Source: Symbiodinium natans (Eukaryota; Sar; Dinophyceae; Suessiales; Symbiodiniaceae). From it: DNA of 64,000 bases. The notes under the pieces are model-generated. The model saw only the letters and a list, made by a program, of their open reading frames with translations, did no database searches and was not told the origin of the DNA. This document shows positions 10,005-21,183 of this stretch, in pieces. The stretch is from NCBI GenBank assembly GCA_905221605.1, contig CAJNDS010000413.1, positions 62,001-126,000 on the forward strand, given 5' to 3'. Made by a program: the position numbers and the translations under genes. The stretch's first letter is position 1. Every line of letters begins with the position of its first letter.

Positions 10005-10469
10005 AAGGGTTTATAGGGTTTCGGGTAGATCGGGAGGCATGAGGTCGCGTTCTGTTTCAAAGGCTCACTATCCTCTTTGCGGTAGGTTGGGCTGCGGAGG
10101 CTGCTGGGATCTCCGATCTCCGATTTAGGGTGGCGTGGTGGTCGACTCTGCTTCGGGCTCTCCCATGGCTTGGGCACATGGCAAAATTTCCACCCGATCC
10201 TTGCGAGGGGGTTAGGGTTTCGTCGGGATGAGTGAGCTAACCTAGGATGGCACTGAAAAACCCTCTGAAAAAACACTCCTGAATAGGATCCTCCAAACCC
10301 CAATGAGGGACAGCATAAAATGTCCCAAAGGGCCTACCCAGTAAAGGCATCGAGTTGCTCAGCAGATGATCTTCTTCCCCAACCAGGAAGTCCAGCTCGT
10401 TACCTCGAAAAAACCCTAAACCTTAAAACTCTAAACCCTAAACCCTAAACCCTAAACCCACCCCAAAAC

Positions 10470-10700
10470 CCTAAGCGATGGGAGAGGTCGAGCAGGGGTA
10501 CTCTGGTGAACCACAGGTTCGTATCAGGCTGCCCTTCATGGAACTCCAGGCTCAGCCCTTGTGCTCCAGCCCGAAACTCTAAACTATGGCTATTTTGAGT
10601 TGCAGTCTGGCTCGACTTCGCATCGATTGTAGCTAGGCCAGGCGTTTCTCTTGCATGTCTTGACTTGGGCTGCCTGTGCCATACCAGCAACCTAATAACA
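10470..10700 (-). CDS. Possible exon, unknown
   Basis: Open minus-strand frame with protein-like composition (HARETPGLATIDAKSSQTAT, then SLEFHEGQPDTNLWFTRVPL). No start codon, no known motif. CCCTAAA repeats flank it at 10405-10460, where an intron is likely. Confidence 0.35.
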
Positions 10701-10969
10701 ACAAGCCCTTGCATTCAGCCGAGCTTCTGTCGGTCCTGAGTTCGGGCATCCACGCATCCCACATTTGATCTCACGTTCGAGAGGGAACCCCGGTCCGGCC
10801 CGGTCCCCCTCAACAACGAGTTCGGAGTTTAGCCGCTCATTCAGTGTAAGAGGGCGCTAAGGTGCAGCGATGCACACAAGATGCCTAATGAATGTGGTCA
10901 GCATGCCCAGGTCCAGCAATACTTTCTTTTCTGCAGCCAGGAGCCCTAAGCTCTATAGCATTCGGGCTA

Positions 10970-11019
10970 ACCCCTAAACCCTAAACCCTAAACCCTAAAC
11001 CCTAAACCCTAAACCCTAC
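10970..11019. repeat. CCCTAAA tract, regular
   Basis: Seven nearly perfect CCCTAAA units. Confidence 0.95.
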
Positions 11020-11275
11020 TGAGCCAAGGCAAGTCTCCAAGCCGAAGTGAACCAATGAGGTACCGCAGCAGTTCGCTGTTGCTGACCTCCCACCTCGCAA
11101 GAGAAGCTTGCCAACCATCACACAGCAACACGTCACGGGCAAGGCCCACAAGCTTCAGGGTTCAGGGCCACTTCAGGGGTTCTCAGGAGAAAAAATCCAT
11201 GGTACCTCTTATATATATATATACACACATGCATGTTCCTCGTTTTAGGATTTTAGGGTGCCAAAAGAAGGCCCT

Positions 11276-11289
11276 CATTTTGGCTCAAG
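11276..11289 (+). other. Relic of the dinoflagellate spliced leader
   Basis: CATTTTGGCTCAAG matches exactly the 3'-terminal 14 nt of the dinoflagellate trans-spliced leader (…GCCATTTTGGCTCAAG). The preceding bases are GGCCCT, so the 5' part has diverged. No SL-RNA donor site or Sm motif follows, so this is not an SL RNA gene. It looks like the leader of a reverse-transcribed, reinserted mRNA. Confidence 0.5.
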
Positions 11290-11430
11290 CCCCTAAAGAG
11301 TCCCCCTCAAGAAGCCCCACCTGCGCCACGATGTAGCAAGGGCCGGAGCTGTGGCTGTCGGGGAGCCCCGTCGCTCCCTGGGGTCCAGGAAAACTGATGC
11401 TGAGTACACGTCATGCATCTGGTTCGTTAC

Positions 11431-11535
11431 TGGGTTTCCGACATTCGGGGGTGCCCTTATTGGGGGTTCGTACTACAAAAAAAGCCTACGATTTGAGGGC
11501 TATATTGTGGGTCCCTTATTTTCGAAAACCCCCAG
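11431..11535. mobile_element. Family-2 inverted-repeat element
   Basis: Starts TGGGTTTCCGACATTCGGGGGT, ends CCTTATTTTCGAAAACCCCCA. Interior motifs are CCCTTATTGGGG, TACTA and GGGTCCCTTAT. About 105 bp, non-coding. Confidence 0.75.
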
Positions 11536-12516
11536 TTCTCTACCAAGTCTACTCAGCAAATGCTGATTGAAGGGAAGATGGGGACTCCCCCCCCCCCTCC
11601 TCCCCAAACGCCAGCCCATCTTGGATTCCACAGACTTGGGGCCTTCTTGAACCCCTCACGACGATGGATGAGCCGAGTTTGGGGGTGCCGAGTTTGCTAC
11701 GAGGCTTCGAACTCGAAAACCCGAACCAAAGTTATGCGGCCGTGCTGCGCGGATGCGGATGTAGGCTCGGCCCCGGCAGGGCTGGGAGCCTTAGCATCTG
11801 CATCTGGTAGTTTAGCCCTCATGATGGAGATGAAGAAGGATATGGGGATTTACGAGTAGGATTCCCTTATAACAAGGACCCCAATCAGGTATTTTGGAAA
11901 CCGCCAAAATACCTAAACAACAAAAGTTCGGGGCATTCTGGGTGGGGTTGAAGATTGAGGGGAAGGATTCGCGTGGGCCCAGAGCTGAAGGGCTTTATAT
12001 AGTTTGGCATATATGCGTAGAATACATACTTATATACATGTAGAAGTATAAACGCAGTATACATGAGGAAGGGATCACCTTTGCAGTCTACCGAGTCTGA
12101 TGATGATACCAGCGGGTTGATCCAAGAACTACACAAAGGGAGCCGAGCTTAGAACAACCCTCACCCCCCCCTATCCTGGACGCCTCTAGCCGATAAGGCA
12201 GCAGTCAATCCTGTCAAGCTACCCCCCAAGACTACACGCCAAGTAGCGGAAGTTATAAAGTTCTGAACTATGGCGCTCCAGCACTGGGCTGCACCACTCC
12301 TGCGCGCACGACTTCCGCCCAAGACTCGGTGACTCGGACTGTCTCAGCAAGACCCACGCACTGCACCATTGCGAGTAGCGCATCCACAACAACGATGATA
12401 GCCGCTGATGGCCCCTGAGATCCCACACTCCCAAAAGCTAAGGCAGCAACATGGCCAGAGCTACCTGAAGTCCTGACTTAAGAGCCCTGGACTTAAGATG
12501 CCCCCAACCCCCAACC

Positions 12517-12547
<31 letters not shown>

Positions 12548-12549
12548 AA
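12517..12549. repeat. C-run/A-run tract
   Basis: About 20 C followed by 11 A. Confidence 0.9.
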
Positions 12550-12686
12550 GAACGAAAAGTAGGAATTCTTCCATACTTCCGAAGTCCTCAGCGCCGATTT
12601 GCAGCCGCACCTTGGACGTCTCGGAAGCAGAAACTTGGGCTTCGACGCTCGCGCTCGCACAAGGGTGAGGTGTTTTTTGGGGGTGT

Positions 12687-12755
12687 ACTTGAAGGTTCTT
12701 AGAAGTTGGTTTTTAGGTACCCTAAATAAGGTTCTCACCATACTGAACCACCAAG
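12687..12755. mobile_element. Degenerate family-1 element
   Basis: ACTTGAAGGTTCTTAGAAGTT and the inverted CTGAACCACCAAG, only 69 bp apart. Confidence 0.5.
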
Positions 12756-12811
12756 CAAAGGGTTGCTATGAGTATGTGTTTTGCCAGCTCCTTTTACCTC
12801 GTCCCCCTCAC

Positions 12812-12892
12812 TTCAAACCCTAAAAAACCCTAAACCCTAAACCCTAAACCAACCCTAAACCCTAAACCCTAAACCCTAAACCCTAAACCCTG
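12812..12892. repeat. CCCTAAA tract
   Basis: About ten CCCTAAA units with small interruptions. Confidence 0.95.
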
Positions 12893-13883
12893 CACCGCCG
12901 AAGCACCTCTGGGGCGAGCTCCCGGGCCAGCCACGGTCTCAGGCCGGCAAAGCAGCTGCCAGGGCTTTCGGGAGGCACTTGCACGGAGGAAACCTTGGGA
13001 AGCAGGGCTTAGGGTTTAAAGGGCTTAGGGTTTAGGGTTTTGAGGGCTTTTTGCCGAGCTTCCTGTGCGCAACACTTGCAGGGGCAACTTGAAGACACAA
13101 GGAGGGTTTGGGGCGTATGGAAACAGGGGTGGGCTTATGTTGCCCCTCAACGGAAAGTGTTCAACTGTTGCACGAGCTTACACTCAAGTCATGGCTGCCG
13201 GTGAAGATTAAGATGGGCCACTGCGCCGACACAGGATCGTGCTGTCTTGGGGTGCACGTGAGGACCGCCCCCCTTGCCCCCCACAAGGGCTTCTTTTCTA
13301 CTGTCTTCGCAGTCCATGCATCGTCAAGCTGCAAGGAGCCAGAGGTGTCATCTTTATGTGGCCTCTGGCCCTTTGCCTTTCCCTATGGGCAGAGAGTGCA
13401 TCTATATGTCCGTGCTCTGACGTGCGGTGCCTCTTGCTGCGCCCTAGAGGGCCGTGCTTAAAACTGGACCTCCCAGAGGGACCGTTATCTAGAGACCGGA
13501 CCATCTGTACAAGCTGGAGGCTTTGCCTCTTCAGGCCGCCAACAAGGTGGCGGCCCGCCAAAAGCTCGATAGCAAAGCTCGGTCCCACCGAAATTCAGAA
13601 GTGGGGGCTTAGGATAATAAGGGCCGGAATATAGAATATTGACCCCTTTGGTAGGAGCCCCCTGTATTGAGCTCTTTCCTTGCTGCCGTTCCGGGCTGCT
13701 GTATCTATACGAATGCTGTGGGGCGAAGCCTAAAGGCATGCGCAAATGCTGCCTAAAAGCAGCCGTCTAGCCCAAACTGGTGTGGGCGTGAGTTTGACTG
13801 GGTTTACTGTAGGGTCCTGCAAGGTTGCATAAAGGACCCGCACTGGCGAAGCAGTGACGGAATTCAACTACGGAATTCTCACA

Positions 13884-16491
13884 TCAGCAGCCTGCAATGC
13901 CCGGCGTGTCGACAATCTCAGATTTCTTTGCGCCGCAATACCCGACCATTCCACTTGAGTAAAGAGAGTAGTCTCGTGATCCACACGAAATTTCCCTGGC
14001 ATTGTAGCCCTTATCCGCGAATGGTCCGATGTTCTCTGTGCGGTCGCCGTAGAAATGCACTTTGTTTGCCGGGATGGTGACGCCCTGCTTCGCGTACCAG
14101 GACACGATGCCCTCAGCAGCCTTTGGGAAATGATCGGCGTACATGCGATGTTACCCACATGTTACTGCTGTTGGTATCACTGTTCGGTCAGCAAGCTACT
14201 CGTACAGCTGAATATCTCTAAGATCTCGAAGTTCGTCGTGCACCGAATCTACATGGAAGTGCATAGCTAAGGACATGCAGAGCACTCTCATTTCAGCTGG
14301 GGGTCGTTTTGCTTCTCCCGGTTCGGCCATCCGAGAACGAGTGGTGAATCCACTGCTGGATAATCGGACCAAGCAGACCTCGCTAAACATGGGCATCAGT
14401 ACCACAAGTAGACTTCATGGGGCTGTTCATACTTCCGCAGCAGTCCCAGACCCACATGATTTAAGATCTGATGCCAGGGCACGCTTGGCTGTTCTCGGAT
14501 TTCATCTTGTTGAACTTCTCACTGTTCAGAACATTGTCCAGGAGAAACGGCCTTTCTGGTGAGTGATGGCCCCCCGCATCGCCTGCTGACACAACACCCA
14601 AGTAGCAGGAGTTGCAGAAGGTCTCCGGCAACTTCTGCGCAGCCTCCGAGAGAGTGAGCCAGCCTCCGCCATAAGCCGTGTCCCAGATGCTTGATTCCAA
14701 CTTATTGTCTGGACAGGTTGAGACGTCACCCTGCTTACCGGTCAGAGTCCTGTCAATGTCGAAGATGCACACGCAGTCCTCTGTGGGCGTGGGCGGTTGC
14801 GTGGGCGGTGGCGGGGGCAGGGGTGTGGGGTCACTGCAAACGGCGACGCCCTTGGCATCCACGATTTCGTCCTGCGGCGCGGCTGACTGTCACATGTGTG
14901 GCCCTTCAATCTTTCCACATGTGCCGGAAGCATGGGGCATAGTTCTGGGTTGAGGATTAGCATGATACATGTGGGCTGCTGAGCTGCCAAGCGGCAGTTG
15001 TTGCGCCGCAAAACCCGACAATGCCGTTGCCAATGCTCATGTCACGAGAAGCGCAGGAAATCTCACGAGCATTGAAGGCTGTAGCGCTGAAGGGAGGGAT
15101 GTTCTCAGTGCGATCACCGTAGAAGTACACGTCTGTGTCCGCCACTTGGATGCCCTGCTGCTCGTACCACGCGACGATGCCAGCAACGGCATTCTGCTTC
15201 TCCCGATCAGGCCACCCAAGAACCTCGAGCGCCAACTCAAGCAGCACTCAAGCAGCACAGACTACACGTTGCTCAACCCAGGTCTGCCCGGGAGAAAAAG
15301 CAAACAGCACAAGAGCCAGAAGGGTTTGCTTAACGTCTCTTAGTAGCCAGCGGCGAATGCACGGCCCCGACGGACCAGTGGGAAGCCCGGTTGTTTGAGG
15401 AGAGCAATGCCTGGAAGGGCTCCCCAACAAGCACATTCTGAAGCAAGTAAGTTCGCTCCTGGGAATTCCGCCCGCTGGCCATTCCAGCGGAAACGATGCC
15501 CATGTAGCACTTGTTGCAGAACGTGTTCTTGAGGTTCTGGCCGGCCTCAGAAATCGTCAGCCAGCCCCCACTGTACGCAGTGTCCCAAATTCCGTAGATC
15601 TGCTTGTCGTTTGGGCACTGGTTTCCGGCGGTGCCTTGCTTTCCCGTCAGCGTCCGGTCCACGTCGAAGATGCAAAGACAGGCGGGCCCAGTTCCGGGAG
15701 GCATCGTTGGAGGCTCGGGGGCATCTGCTGGATCATAGCAATAATCAAAATTCGGAATGCCGACTCCTGAGCATCCGGGCACCGTCGTGACCCCGGACCT
15801 CTGGAAGCAGCGGAGTCCCGAGGCACAGTCCCCATCATCGTCACAGTCTCCAGCGCACTTCGGCATGTTGGTGGAACCATGCTGCCCATAGGTGCTGTCC
15901 AAGGGTGGCAGGCCCGGCTCGCCATCTTCGCACTGCGGGTTGTAGCAGTAGTCCCAGTTTGGCCAGGAAACTCCACCGCTGCATCCGGGAACAGCCTCAC
16001 CAACATGCCTCTGCATGCACTTCAACCCAGCCGCGCAGTCATCATCTCCGTCACAGTCCCCTTGGCATTGTGCCATGCTGATACCGCCGTTCGGACCAGG
16101 GCTGCTGTCGAACGGAAGGGTCTGGCACTCGGAACTGGCACCTGGACTTGGAACCCTAGCAACAAATCTAATGTTACTGTAGCCGTTTCTTAGTCTTAGC
16201 AAGTAGAGTCCGAAAACTATTCCCAAGTATCCCGAAGGCACTGGGAAGAGCAGGCGCCGGCTGGGCCGGCTCCGCCGGCTCCGCCGGCTGGGCCGAGCGC
16301 TCCTCCGCAGGCTCCCCAGGCTCCGCAGGCTGGGAGGCCTGGGAGGCCTGGGAGGCCTGGGAGGGCTGGGAGGGCTGGGAGGCCTTGCGCAGGTTGCTGC
16401 TGGCCTGCGTGGGCTTCGTGGCGGCCGAGTTGGGCTCACCGACCGTCAGCCATGCCATGGCCAAGCCCATCAGGAGCTTCAACATCATCAT
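13884..16491 (-). CDS. Secreted protein with two Cys-rich repeats and two HAD-like domains (complete gene model)
   Basis: Exons 16491-16242, 16141-15348, 15223-15007, 14882-14483, 14378-14306 and 14120-13884 give an unbroken 656-codon frame from ATG to TGA. Introns (100, 124, 124, 104 and 185 nt) are GT-AG, GC-AG, GC-AG, GT-AG and GA-AG. Order: signal peptide MMMLKLLMGLAMAWLTVGE (1-19); Pro/Ala/Gln/Ser-rich linker (to about 80); two Cys-rich repeats of the form C-GDCD-DDDCA-GL-C-QR (about 85-235); HAD-like unit 1 (FDVDRTLTGKQ near 245, FYGDRTENI, REISC); HAD-like unit 2 (FDIDRTLTGKQ near 463, FYGDRTENI, REISC). In each unit DxDxT fits HAD motif I, Ser in VSAG motif II, Lys in REKQ motif III and GDR motif IV. 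The units are a tandem duplication: exon edges agree near LGWPxREKQ. A phosphohydrolase role outside the cytosol is inferred; the substrate is unknown. A pyrimidine-rich CTTCTGCAG near 16553 could accept the spliced leader. Confidence 0.8.
16142..16241 (-). mobile_element. Introner-like intron, GT-AG (family B)
   Basis: 100 nt, starts GTGCCTTCGGGATACTTGGG, ends TAGGGTTCCAAGTCCAG. GTGCC occurs at the start of the intron and of the next exon. It is first intron of the HAD-like gene; similar to 4153-4253 and 5842-5951. Confidence 0.75.
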
Positions 16492-16573
16492 GGCACGGGG
16501 CTCAGGAGATGAACTAACCGTCCAACACTGCCAACAGACACGGCTGCAGAAGGAGAATCGTGGTGCAAGTGCT

Positions 16574-19500
16574 TCAGATGCCTGCGTTGAATCCGTAAAG
16601 CAAACTCGCTAATAAGCCTTTCCAAGGGGCAGTAACTCTCAGCACACCAAGGGGTTTCGCATCTTTCACGCTGGCCGTGTCGACCAGGTCCTCGTCGTCC
16701 ACCATGGGAATGTGTATGACCTGGGGTGTTTACTTGGAGGTTCATGGGTACTTATAACCCCAATTAAGTATGTTATAAGTAGACTTATACAAATGGGGTT
16801 ATAAGTACCCCTGAACCTCCAAGTCGACGTGATGGCTCAGGAACTGCGCCAGACGAAGCTGCCAAAGGCGTGTGGGGGATCTGATGCGGGCCAAACCTAT
16901 GCCCAAAGAACCCGTCTGAACTTACCATCTGCCAGCTGGCATTAGGAAGAAGGAGCTGGTCGTGGATGGTGGACTCGATTAGATTTCGCAGCACCTCGTT
17001 CAGAGGACCCTGCTCCGCCACCTGCCACAAGTGGTTAGTTGGCTTCAAGCAGGAACGCTGGCAACGACGAAAGTAACTCAGCAGAAACTTCCATTCTTCT
17101 GAGGGGATCCTGACAGGCTGTCATGCGTGTGCCTTGGAAAATCGAAAGTCTTTGCAGGGTTTTAGGCTACTGCTGCTCTTTACCCTGCAGCCTTGAAGGC
17201 ATGACACAAAACAAGTTGTTCATGCTAATGTTTGTTCTTGGTTTTTTGTTCTTAGGGTTTAGGGTTTAGGGTTTAGGGTTTAGGGTTTAGGGTTCTTCGT
17301 GCAGCAGACGAGTGGAGCCAGCTTGAAACTCAACCGCCCTGGTGCCTGAGCAATGCCGGGTGTCATGCGGAAGTCCACCACTGGGGGGTCGATGAAATAG
17401 GCCACGATGCCTTGCGCATTCCAGCCTTGCCCCTTGTGCTTATGAGTGTCAGAGTTTGAGGCTTAGGGCTATGCTTCTCGGCAGAACGTCTGCCCACTTT
17501 GCAGGATACACCAGCAGCAAACAAAGAACCACAAAGCCAAAACGACCTGCCCCCACAAAGACGTCACTCCTCCCACTAAGAGTTATTACCCGGACACCTC
17601 CACGGCTGCCATCGTGTGTGTGTGTGTGTGTGTGTGTCATATTAACTATCTATTCATATCGAATATTTTTTGTAGATATATCTATATAATACATATATAT
17701 ATATGTATACACAGCTCTTGGTGCCTCCAACCAAAGGCTCCTCGTTCAGCAGGGGGTCGAGCCGGATAACCAGGCCTCTGGTGTTACGTAGGGTTAGCCC
17801 AAAACCAGTGAGCGTCCTCTTTCATAAGGGTCATACGGGCTTCTAGAGTCTTTGGGGTATGTTTGTTACAGGGCCCTGGGTTTTTTTCGACACCCCTTCA
17901 GACCCGGCTGAAGCAAAACGCCAGTTTCTGCAACAGCCAACCTCTTCCAACAACAGCCGGAATCAGTACTTTTGTGCCGCCCGCCTAGCACATGTGTGCG
18001 GGGCACACTGGGCTGCCCGCATCACACAATCACACCGCAAATGCCAGAAAGAGATGGCAGTAGCCCCGGGCAAACCCTGCTTCACAGATCCTAGCAGCCA
18101 TCCTCAGCGGATGTAAGGAGATCTTGATCCCTTATATAGAACCTGTGAGTTGCAAGCTGACAAGATGCCCCCCGCTCCGCCACCCCCCTTGCAAAGCCTT
18201 AAAAGATTCGCAAAGCCGAGAAATGACGACCCCCCCCCCCCCCCTCCACCCTGCAATCTTGCAAAGGAACCCCGGGGTGGGTGGGGGGAGGGTGGGAGGG
18301 GAAGGGGAACAGTTTGCCAATTCTCCAAACAGCAGGGTCTGCCTGATGCTTTGGCAGCGAAAGAGCAGCCAACCCAGGGTTCGACCCCTCGTCTTGAAGG
18401 CCTTACATAGGGGCTGTAAATGGCCTTCATCAAAATGGGATTTTGGGGGCCAATTCTCGTATAGTTAAATACTAAAAGGGACCATAAGGGAATACTATTA
18501 GTAATTATTCCGCCCCTATATTCCTCTTGTTTTGCGACAGCAGGTGCAGACCCCACAAGAGGTCCATGATTGATGCTCCTTCGGATGGTTTGTGCCAAAC
18601 GCCCTCATGAAAGACCCGCAACCCCTAAACCCTTTTTGCAGCCGGACTGAGGGCGTTGCCGGAATACTGCTAAACCCTAAACCCCTGAACCCTAAACCCT
18701 CCATCTCAGGCCCAGGAGCTGCCCTTCAGGGAGAGGTAGCTGAGGCCAGCAGTGATGCCCAGGACCGAGGCTGCGATCTCCACGTCTGACCTTGGGCGCA
18801 GGTCGCGGCGCGCAAGCGGGAGAACGTGGGCTTCGGCTCACATGGTTTAGGGTTTAGGGTTTAGGGTTTAGGGTTTAGGGTTTAGGGTTTAGGGTTTAGG
18901 GTTTAGGGTTTAGGGTTTAGGGTATGGGAGTTTACGAGAATAGGGGTGCCCTCCTAGGGGTCCTCGTTTAAGGGGACTCTGCTATGTCTGGGGGAAAAAG
19001 GGGTACCCCTATGATGGGAAACCCCCATATATACTCATCCCCAATGCGTAGACCATGACGGCCGGGCGACCATCGATATCATGGACCCCCTGAATACTTC
19101 TTGTGGAGTATGCGGCGTACACTCATTCAACAACATCTGGACAAGAAGGCAATGCCTTCCGGGCCTTATAAGCGCTGGTGCAGCTTGCGGGGCCTTCAGG
19201 TATTGTAGGATGAGCAAGTTCCTACCCTGAGCCCTGAACCCTAAATCCTAAAAAAAGAACCTAAACCCTAAACCCTAAACCCTAAGCCCTAAGCCCTAAA
19301 CCCTAAACCCTAAACCCTAAACTGAGCAATCAAACTCTGAGTGCGGCCCGGGGCTCTGGAGTTTAAAAGAGACGTGGATCTCCACGCCTTGCCTCTTGGC
19401 ATCTTGATCTCGGCATGGCGCATCCCACACTTCCTTAGTTGTCCAGTACCTAGGGGTTTTAAAGGTTAACCTTTGGGAATATAAGGGGAATATATTAACC

Positions 19501-20046
19501 CAAAAAGGTTAAAGGTTACCTACTCTACTACTAAGCCTCCAGATTGTGCAAATCTGGGATGCCGTGGCCAAAATTGAAGTGCTTGAAGTGGAAGCTCTTC
19601 CTGGGCCAAGCAGCAACATGAGGGTTTAGGAACAAAGGAACATAGGGGGGACCCCCCAATATAGATCGCAAATAGCAGGATTCCCTTATGATACCAGTAA
19701 TCAGTAAAACCCCCCACATCGGGCTTGACACTCGCCCGCTTTACGGAACTTTGAGGCGGGTCAGGCTGAAGGATGGCAACAGGCAGGAAAGGCATGAGTA
19801 ACATAGGGATCATAGGGGTCCTAAGAATTAGACTTTTTTTTTTTTTTTGGGGGGGGGGGGGTGTATAGTGTAGTTATATATAGGGACCATACGGGAATAC
19901 GCTTTCGTCTTACTAGTTACTCTAGTTACTCCGACCCCTTAAGTAGATGCAAGTGCCCGACTTCTCGGAATTCCGAAAGCCTGCCCAGCCGCAAGAACTT
20001 CGGCAGCTCTTCGCGAATCTGGGGCTGCACCTCTTCGACCATGAAC
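16574..20046 (-). CDS. SMP-domain (extended-synaptotagmin-like) lipid-transfer-type protein, 5' exons missing
   Basis: Exons 20046-19993, 19600-19537, 19089-19035, 18836-18712, 17432-17346, 17021-16926 and 16720-16574 (stop TGA) join in frame. Donors are GC, GC, GT, GC, GC and GT. The joined sequence follows the SMP fold order: EEVQPQIREELPKFL, then HFKHFNFGHGIPDLHNLE (like the F-K-F-LG-PP stretch), SDVEIAASVLGITAGLSYLSL, GIVAYFIDPPVVDF, then STIHDQLLLPN (the hallmark ..QLVLPN), then IPMVDDEDL leading to GVLRV, where a C2 domain normally begins. Here the frame ends 25 or so codons later, so no C2 domain follows. SMP domains move lipids between the ER and other membranes. The N-terminal membrane anchor and first SMP helices were not found; an exon near 20180-20360 is possible. 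The third exon's acceptor is least certain. The HAD-like gene starts 83 bp downstream on the same strand. Confidence 0.65.
16732..16824. mobile_element. Family-1 element nested in an SMP-gene intron
   Basis: ACTTGGAGGTTCATGGGTACTTATAACCCC and its inverted end, 93 bp in all, inside the 205-nt GTAAGT...CCCCAG intron 16721-16925. Confidence 0.85.
17253..17294. repeat. TTTAGGG tract within an SMP-gene intron
   Basis: Six regular GGGTTTA units, about 50 bp past the splice donor of the exon 17432-17346. Confidence 0.95.
17614..17637. repeat. (GT)n microsatellite
   Basis: GT repeats in the 1.3-kb intron of the SMP gene. Confidence 0.95.
18844..18923. repeat. TTTAGGG tract, regular, directly upstream of an exon
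   Basis: Eleven or more perfect GGGTTTA units; only about 8 bp separate the array from the acceptor of SMP exon 18836-18712. Confidence 0.95.
18924..19028. mobile_element. Family-2 element abutting a splice donor
   Basis: TATGGGAGTTTACGAGAATAGGGGTG to GATGGGAAACCCCCATA. On the minus strand the donor GTATAT of the SMP gene leads straight into its end. Confidence 0.75.
19224..19321. repeat. CCCTAAA tract
   Basis: Degenerate, then regular CCCTAAA units, inside the intron between SMP exons 2 and 3. Confidence 0.95.
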
Positions 20047-21140
20047 CTGACAGGCCAATCCAAGGCTGGCGGCTTTGACTTCTGGGCAACGGAAGCCTTG
20101 CAGGATAGTTTCCCGGGATGTGCTGGTGAACTTATGACACGGTTGGACGCAAGATCCTCTTGGGTTAGTGAATCTCGGGTGGAGCCTGAAGCATGGCTTT
20201 CCTGGCAGAAGAATGCACCAACCAGTGGTCTTCTTGCACAATGTACAACTTTGTGGGGCACACCGTCCTGTACCTACCACAAACATGCACCAGCAATGTG
20301 CGCCCGGCTTCTCCACCGCGGCGTTCACCTTGGGCCAGAGCCTTGGCGAGCAATCTATCCCCTCGAGCCACCTTAAGGCCTTGTTAACTCCCCTTTTGGC
20401 TCCCCTAAACTACTCTACATGAAACTTCTCAAAGCCCTTGCACATCCCCATGTAGCTTCCCCTGAGTCCCTTTTTTTGGTTTGGGGGCGTCAGTTGCTCT
20501 CAACCCTGGAAAAACCAGGAGTGAGACGTGGGTTTGGAGGCTCTTTTTGGCATGAGGCGCGGCCAAATCTTGCTGTGACTTTCATGCAGGGGGACCCTGT
20601 GCCAGCACCGTGACACAACATCTTGCTTGTGCCTTCGAAGCTTACAAACCAAGCCCAAACCGAGCTCTTGCGGATATTCCCGGAGACCCCAATCTGAATT
20701 GAAGGCGTTCAAACAAAAACACCCCCCCCCCCCAGAACTCGATATTCCTTCCTTCTGTGCGGACTTCTTGAATGCCAGCAGCAATCCCAATTCATAATAT
20801 CTTACATCATGGCTGGGAGGTGATGTCAGTTAATCCTAATTCTACTTGTTGCATCCGGAACTTCCTTACTAGTTCATGGTTGGGATAGTATTAAAAAATT
20901 TAAATCTATCTTCCTTATTGGGTTTAAGTACCCTTAAGAATGACAAAGCCTAGTTGCATCCAGGACTATGCAGTTCTTGCGTATTCCTGAATACAACCGG
21001 GACTGTTGAGCCCATGCCGCCAATGTCACAGCACTCGTGGCATCACACCCTCCATAGTAGTTTCGTAAATCCCTAGACCCTTTTTCTGGACTATTTCCTT
21101 TTTTACACCTGGACTTGCTGAATACCAGCACCGCCGTTGT
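20047..21140. other. Probable 5' part of the SMP gene plus repeats
   Basis: Minus-strand frames near 20180-20360 (CPTKLYIVQEDHWLVHSS) and 20700-20790 (GLLLAFKKSAQKEG) look exon-like but could not be joined. The segment 20865-20945 is a family-D copy (AAGGGTACTTAAACCCAATAAGG to CCCAACCATGAACTAG on the minus strand), which hints at an exon edge there. Confidence 0.35.
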
Positions 21141-21141
21141 A

Positions 21142-21183
21142 GGGTTTATAGGGTGTAGGGTTTAGGGTTTAGGGTTTAGGGCT
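21142..21183. repeat. Last TTTAGGG tract before a 13-kb gap
   Basis: Regular GGGTTTA units. The next telomere-like tract I can see is near 34490. Confidence 0.9.

Larger units (their letters stand above)
10740..13850. other. Exon-poor stretch with repeats
   Basis: Holds CCCTAAA arrays (10970-11019, 12812-12892), a family-2 element (11431-11535), a spliced-leader-like 14-mer (11276-11289), a C-run/A-run tract (12517-12549) and a degenerate family-1 copy (12687-12755). ORFs near 13240-13750 exist on both strands, none convincing. Confidence 0.5.

Noticed and set aside
11200-11340. An SL RNA gene around the spliced-leader match
   Set aside because: The 5' eight bases of the leader are absent and no GT donor follows the CAAG, so it cannot serve as a leader donor.
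18844-18923. A true chromosome end
   Set aside because: Regular TTTAGGG units are followed by unique sequence and exons on both sides, so the tract is interstitial.
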